A stretch of DNA of 9,538 nucleotides, from contig JBLHKE010000271.1 in assembly GCA_047619485.1 (NCBI GenBank), positions 1 through 9,538 of the forward strand, given 5' to 3'. The translations under genes were made by a program, and so were the position numbers. The stretch is from JBLHKE01 sp047619485. GTDB lineage: Bacteria > Verrucomicrobiota > Verrucomicrobiia > Verrucomicrobiales > DEV007. Below, in pieces: positions 7,072 through 9,538 of the stretch; position 1 is the first letter of the stretch; each line of letters starts with the position of its first letter. The notes beneath the pieces are model-generated. The model had not been told where the DNA came from. It saw nothing but the letters and a program-made list of their open reading frames with translations, and did not search any database.

Positions 7072-7075
7072 ACGT

Positions 7076-8038
7076 ATGGAACTCTCCCGCCTGCTTACTG
7101 CCCTCTCGATTTTCATCGGCCTCACCCTCACCAGCGTCAGCGCACAGAATTTGTTCGATTCGAATCGCAAAGCACGCCGAGCCTTCGACGACGCGTTTGC
7201 CGCCCAGAAGGCCGGAGAACTCGACAAGGCGATCGAGAGCTACGAGAAAACGCTCGATCTCGATGCCGGGTTTTACGCCGCCCACAACAACCTCGGCTTC
7301 ATCTATGCCAACCAGGGCAAGGACGCACTCGCGCTCGAGCAGTTCAAGAAGGCCGTAGAGATCGCACCCGACATGGCCGAGCACCAGGCAAACCTCGCAG
7401 GTGCCTACATCAAGCTCGACATGCCAGACCCGGCGATCAAAGCGCTCGACGCAGCGATTAAGCTCGAGCCAAAGATCCACGGCCACTACTACAACCTGGC
7501 ACTCGCCCACGAAAAGAAAGGCGACCTCCCCGCTACTATCAAAGCCTTCGGCGAGGCCATCAAACTCAAACCCGGTGCAGCTGATGGGCATTTCCAACTC
7601 GGCTACGCCCAACAACGCAGCGGCGACACCGATGCCGCGATCGAAAGCTACCGCGCCGCGATCAAGCTCGACGAGAAACTCATGCTACCCCAGATGAACT
7701 TGGGCGCCCTCTTACTCGGCAAAGGCGAGTTCCAAGCGGCAGAAAAACCCTGCGCGGCAGCTGCGAAACTTGCCCCCGAAAATGCCGTCGCCATTTCCAA
7801 TTTAGGCTACGCTTATTCCGGTCAGAAGAAGCACACCGAGGCCATTGCCGAGTACAAAAAAGCCATCAAAGTAGATCCTAAATATGCGCTCGCCTACAAG
7901 AACCTCGGAGTGAGCCTCGCCAACAGTGGGGAGATAAAAGAAGCGATCGAAGTATGGGAAACGGCCATCAAGCTCGATCCGAAAGACGATCAAATTCGAG
8001 AAAACCTCCAAAAACTCCGTTCAAATTCTCGCAAGTGA
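7076..8038 (+). CDS. Secreted or periplasmic TPR-repeat protein
   Basis: The 320-residue product begins with a signal peptide: Arg5, a hydrophobic stretch LLTALSIFIGLTLTS (6-20) and a likely SPase I site after SVSA (20-23), giving a mature protein starting QNLFDSN. There is no lipobox Cys, so a soluble exported protein is expected. The rest is about eight tetratricopeptide repeats from about 34 to 301, with the typical G/A/Y...A...Y...A...P pattern (for example NNLGFIYANQGKDALALEQF and SNLGYAYSGQKKHTEAIAEY), then a capping helix to 320. TPR arrays bind other proteins or peptides; no catalytic domain is attached, so it is probably a scaffold or adaptor. It is divergent from the nucleotidyltransferase operon, with 97 bases between starts, so a shared control region is possible. 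The longer frame from 6899 runs antisense into that operon and is rejected in favour of the start with GGAGG and signal peptide. Confidence 0.9.
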   Translation: MELSRLLTALSIFIGLTLTSVSAQNLFDSNRKARRAFDDAFAAQKAGELDKAIESYEKTLDLDAGFYAAHNNLGFIYANQGKDALALEQFKKAVEIAPDMAEHQANLAGAYIKLDMPDPAIKALDAAIKLEPKIHGHYYNLALAHEKKGDLPATIKAFGEAIKLKPGAADGHFQLGYAQQRSGDTDAAIESYRAAIKLDEKLMLPQMNLGALLLGKGEFQAAEKPCAAAAKLAPENAVAISNLGYAYSGQKKHTEAIAEYKKAIKVDPKYALAYKNLGVSLANSGEIKEAIEVWETAIKLDPKDDQIRENLQKLRSNSRK

Positions 8039-8264
8039 AAGTCATATGTAGTAGCGGCGCACTTGGAGCGATTTATTTTACCGAAAAGGGAATAAACTAC
8101 TTCGGATCACTTGACCAAATTGATGTCAACGCGGAACGTTTACAGCCGCCATTCTCCTCGGCGATGAAATCTCTCACTCAAGACTCCGTTCAAACGTTAT
8201 CATGGATCAACCGCAGGGGCGCATCAGCTCGAACAACTCTCTTCCCCACCCGACCTCAGCGAAA

Positions 8265-8768
8265 ATGATGTCAGACGACTTTAGCCCAGACGATGCAATC
8301 AACGATTGCGAACACCGCCTCCAGATCGCGCAGGGCTATTACGAACTGCAAATGTTTGACGATGCGCGGCGTGAGTTGCGAGAGGTCGAGCTCGACTTTT
8401 CGCGCAACCCTTCGGTGTTGCAGATGAAAATCCTACTCATCCTCAAAGAGGAACGCTGGGAGGACGCTCTCACCCTTAGCGAACAGCTCCGTTCGCTAGC
8501 GCCCGAAGGCGGCGCATCCTTCATCCACGGAGCCTTCTGCCTGCACGAGCTCGATCGCACCCTCGAGGCGGTGGAACTCCTGCTCGACGGCCCCGACTCC
8601 CTCCAAGACGAACCGATTTTCCACTACAACCTCGGTTGTTATCAAGCCGCCATCGGCGCGCTCGAAGATGCCCGCCAGTGCCTGCGCAAATCCTTCAACC
8701 TCGACGAGCGCCTTGTCGACGTCGCCCGCAAGGATCCCGACCTGAAGCTGCTGCAGGACTTGCTGTAG
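8265..8768 (+). CDS. Small cytoplasmic TPR-like helical protein
   Basis: The 167-residue, acidic, all-helical product has degenerate TPR units at about 17-46 (LQIAQGYYELQMFDDARREL), 51-80, 84-110 and 117-147 (FHYNLGCYQAAIGALEDARQ). There is no signal peptide or membrane segment, so it is likely cytoplasmic, a protein-interaction module of unknown partner. The start is uncertain: ATG ATG at 8265/8268 gives MMSDDFSPDD, which fits the acidic helix that follows. An ATG at 8202 would add 21 Ser/Pro/Asn-rich residues of less likely sequence. No Shine-Dalgarno site decides between them. It follows the exported TPR gene in the same direction after about 226 bases, so a common transcript is possible. 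It ends just before a REP-like palindromic cluster. Confidence 0.75.
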   Translation: MMSDDFSPDDAINDCEHRLQIAQGYYELQMFDDARRELREVELDFSRNPSVLQMKILLILKEERWEDALTLSEQLRSLAPEGGASFIHGAFCLHELDRTLEAVELLLDGPDSLQDEPIFHYNLGCYQAAIGALEDARQCLRKSFNLDERLVDVARKDPDLKLLQDLL

Positions 8769-8770
8769 GG

Positions 8771-8831
8771 GGCAAGCATGAGTCCCCGTCTACGTTTCGT
8801 AGACCGACTTGCAAGCATGAATGCTTGCGCC
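8771..8831. repeat. REP-like cluster of palindromes
   Basis: GCAAGCATGA occurs twice (8772-8781 and 8811-8820), and ATGCTTGC (8821-8828) is complementary to either copy. Between the copies is a perfect hairpin GTCTACG-TTT-CGTAGAC (8788-8804), extended by AGTC (8781-8784) and GACT (8806-8809). The structure therefore has two exclusive folds: a small hairpin 8811-8828 or a nested long one 8771-8831. The compact imperfect palindrome between two same-strand genes is typical of repetitive extragenic palindromes; repetition in the genome cannot be seen here. Confidence 0.6.
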
Positions 8832-8843
8832 ACGGTCATCCCG

Positions 8844-9538
8844 ATGACCATCACCCAAGTCCAGTTGGCCGCCGTGCTCGAGGTATTCGAGCAGAATTTC
8901 GCTACCCGCGGTGAACTCGGAGCGTCTGTATCCATCTGGCAACACGGCAACCAACTCCTCACCCAATCTGCAGGGTGGTGCGAGCGCGAGAAGCTCCGCC
9001 CGTGGACCGACGACACAGTCGTCCCCTTCTGGTCAGCGACCAAAGGCATCGCCGCGACCTGCGTCCTGCACGCCCTTGAAACTGCCGGCATCAACCTCGA
9101 CGACAAAGTCGCTGAGCTATGGCCAGCTTTCGCGACCGCCAGCAAACAAGACATCACCTTTGCGCAACTGCTGTCGCACCAGGCAGGCCTCGCTGCCCTC
9201 GATCACCCCGCCGACATCTTCGACTACCCCTCTGTCATCCGCGCACTCGAACAGCAGGAGCCAAATTGGCAACCCGGCACTGCCCACGGCTACCACCCGC
9301 GAACCTTCGGCTTCCTTCTCGATGCGGTTGTCCGCCGCGCCTCCGACGCCGAGTCACTCGGCACCTACTGGCGCAAGCACTTCGCAGAGCCACTCGGCCT
9401 CGATCTCTGGATCGGACTGCCAGAGAGCGAGGATCACCGGGTCGCCAAGCTCTACTCCGGTAAGATGCAGGACACGCCCGGTGAGGAAGATTTCTACCGG
9501 GCGTTCACCGACCAGAAATCGCTCGCGCGCCGAGCCTT
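8844..9538 (+). CDS. Serine hydrolase, class C beta-lactamase/esterase fold, N-terminal part
   Basis: The frame is open to the right edge (231 codons plus two bases) with no stop. It belongs to the class C beta-lactamase-like serine hydrolases, a group with esterases, D-aminopeptidases and penicillin-binding relatives. SATK (64-67) in the context PFWSATKGIAA is the catalytic SxxK with nucleophile Ser64 and Lys67. LSHQAGL (110-116) is the conserved motif that usually reads LTHTSGL. GYHPRTFG (149-156) holds the catalytic Tyr150 in the position of YxN, with Pro in place of Asn, as in several esterase-like members. No signal peptide is seen, so a cytoplasmic esterase-type enzyme is more likely than a resistance beta-lactamase. 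An in-frame ATG at 8817 lies inside the palindromic cluster and would add nine residues (MNACATVIP). The start at 8844 is preferred but has no clear ribosome binding site. The C-terminal third, including the KTG-like motif, is outside the window. Confidence 0.88.
   Translation, partial: MTITQVQLAAVLEVFEQNFATRGELGASVSIWQHGNQLLTQSAGWCEREKLRPWTDDTVVPFWSATKGIAATCVLHALETAGINLDDKVAELWPAFATASKQDITFAQLLSHQAGLAALDHPADIFDYPSVIRALEQQEPNWQPGTAHGYHPRTFGFLLDAVVRRASDAESLGTYWRKHFAEPLGLDLWIGLPESEDHRVAKLYSGKMQDTPGEEDFYRAFTDQKSLARRA

Noticed and set aside
8035..8268. GTG-started frame overlapping the TPR stop (GTGA) and filling the gap to the next TPR gene, about 77 codons
   Set aside because: The overlap is tempting, but there is no ribosome binding site, the sequence has no recognisable pattern, and its end overlaps the second TPR gene in another frame.

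Overview
The window looks like a GC-rich chromosomal segment of a Gram-negative-type heterotroph. The gene set (AmgK-like sugar kinase next to a beta-helix nucleotidyltransferase, periplasmic TPR protein, class C beta-lactamase-like serine hydrolase), the weak or absent Shine-Dalgarno sites and the hairpin-rich intergenic repeats recall Verrucomicrobiota. That placement is inference from general look, not from a marker gene. No phage, CRISPR, tRNA or rRNA gene was seen.

Layout. Positions 1-173 may hold the 5' end of a leftward gene running off the edge, followed by an AT-rich intergenic stretch (174-520) with a candidate promoter. Positions 521-2970 carry a hybrid sensor histidine kinase of about 815 residues, split into three reading frames by two single-base insertions. 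It has two membrane segments, HAMP, HisKA, HATPase, a degenerate receiver and a canonical receiver. Next on the + strand is a compact DEAD-box RNA helicase (3145-4263). The convergent gap 4264-4656 has no gene but two striking structures: a long inverted repeat (4363-4434) and a 157-bp fold-back element (4501-4657) that looks like a MITE inserted exactly at the stop codon of the next gene.

On the - strand, three tightly spaced genes form an operon read leftward: a nucleotidyltransferase with a left-handed beta-helix tail (6978 to 6025), an AmgK-like phosphotransferase (6022 to 5066) and a small four-helix membrane protein (5055 to 4657). The first two suggest phosphorylation and nucleotide activation of a free amino sugar, as in MurNAc recycling. 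Divergent from them is a secreted TPR protein (7076-8038), then a second, cytoplasmic TPR protein (8265-8768), a REP-like palindromic cluster (8771-8831), and the N-terminal part of a serine hydrolase (8844 to the right edge).

I found no convincing new multi-gene system. The best leads are the fold-back element whose target duplication contains a stop codon, the competing hairpins in the intergenic regions, and the doubly frameshifted kinase with an altered H-box.
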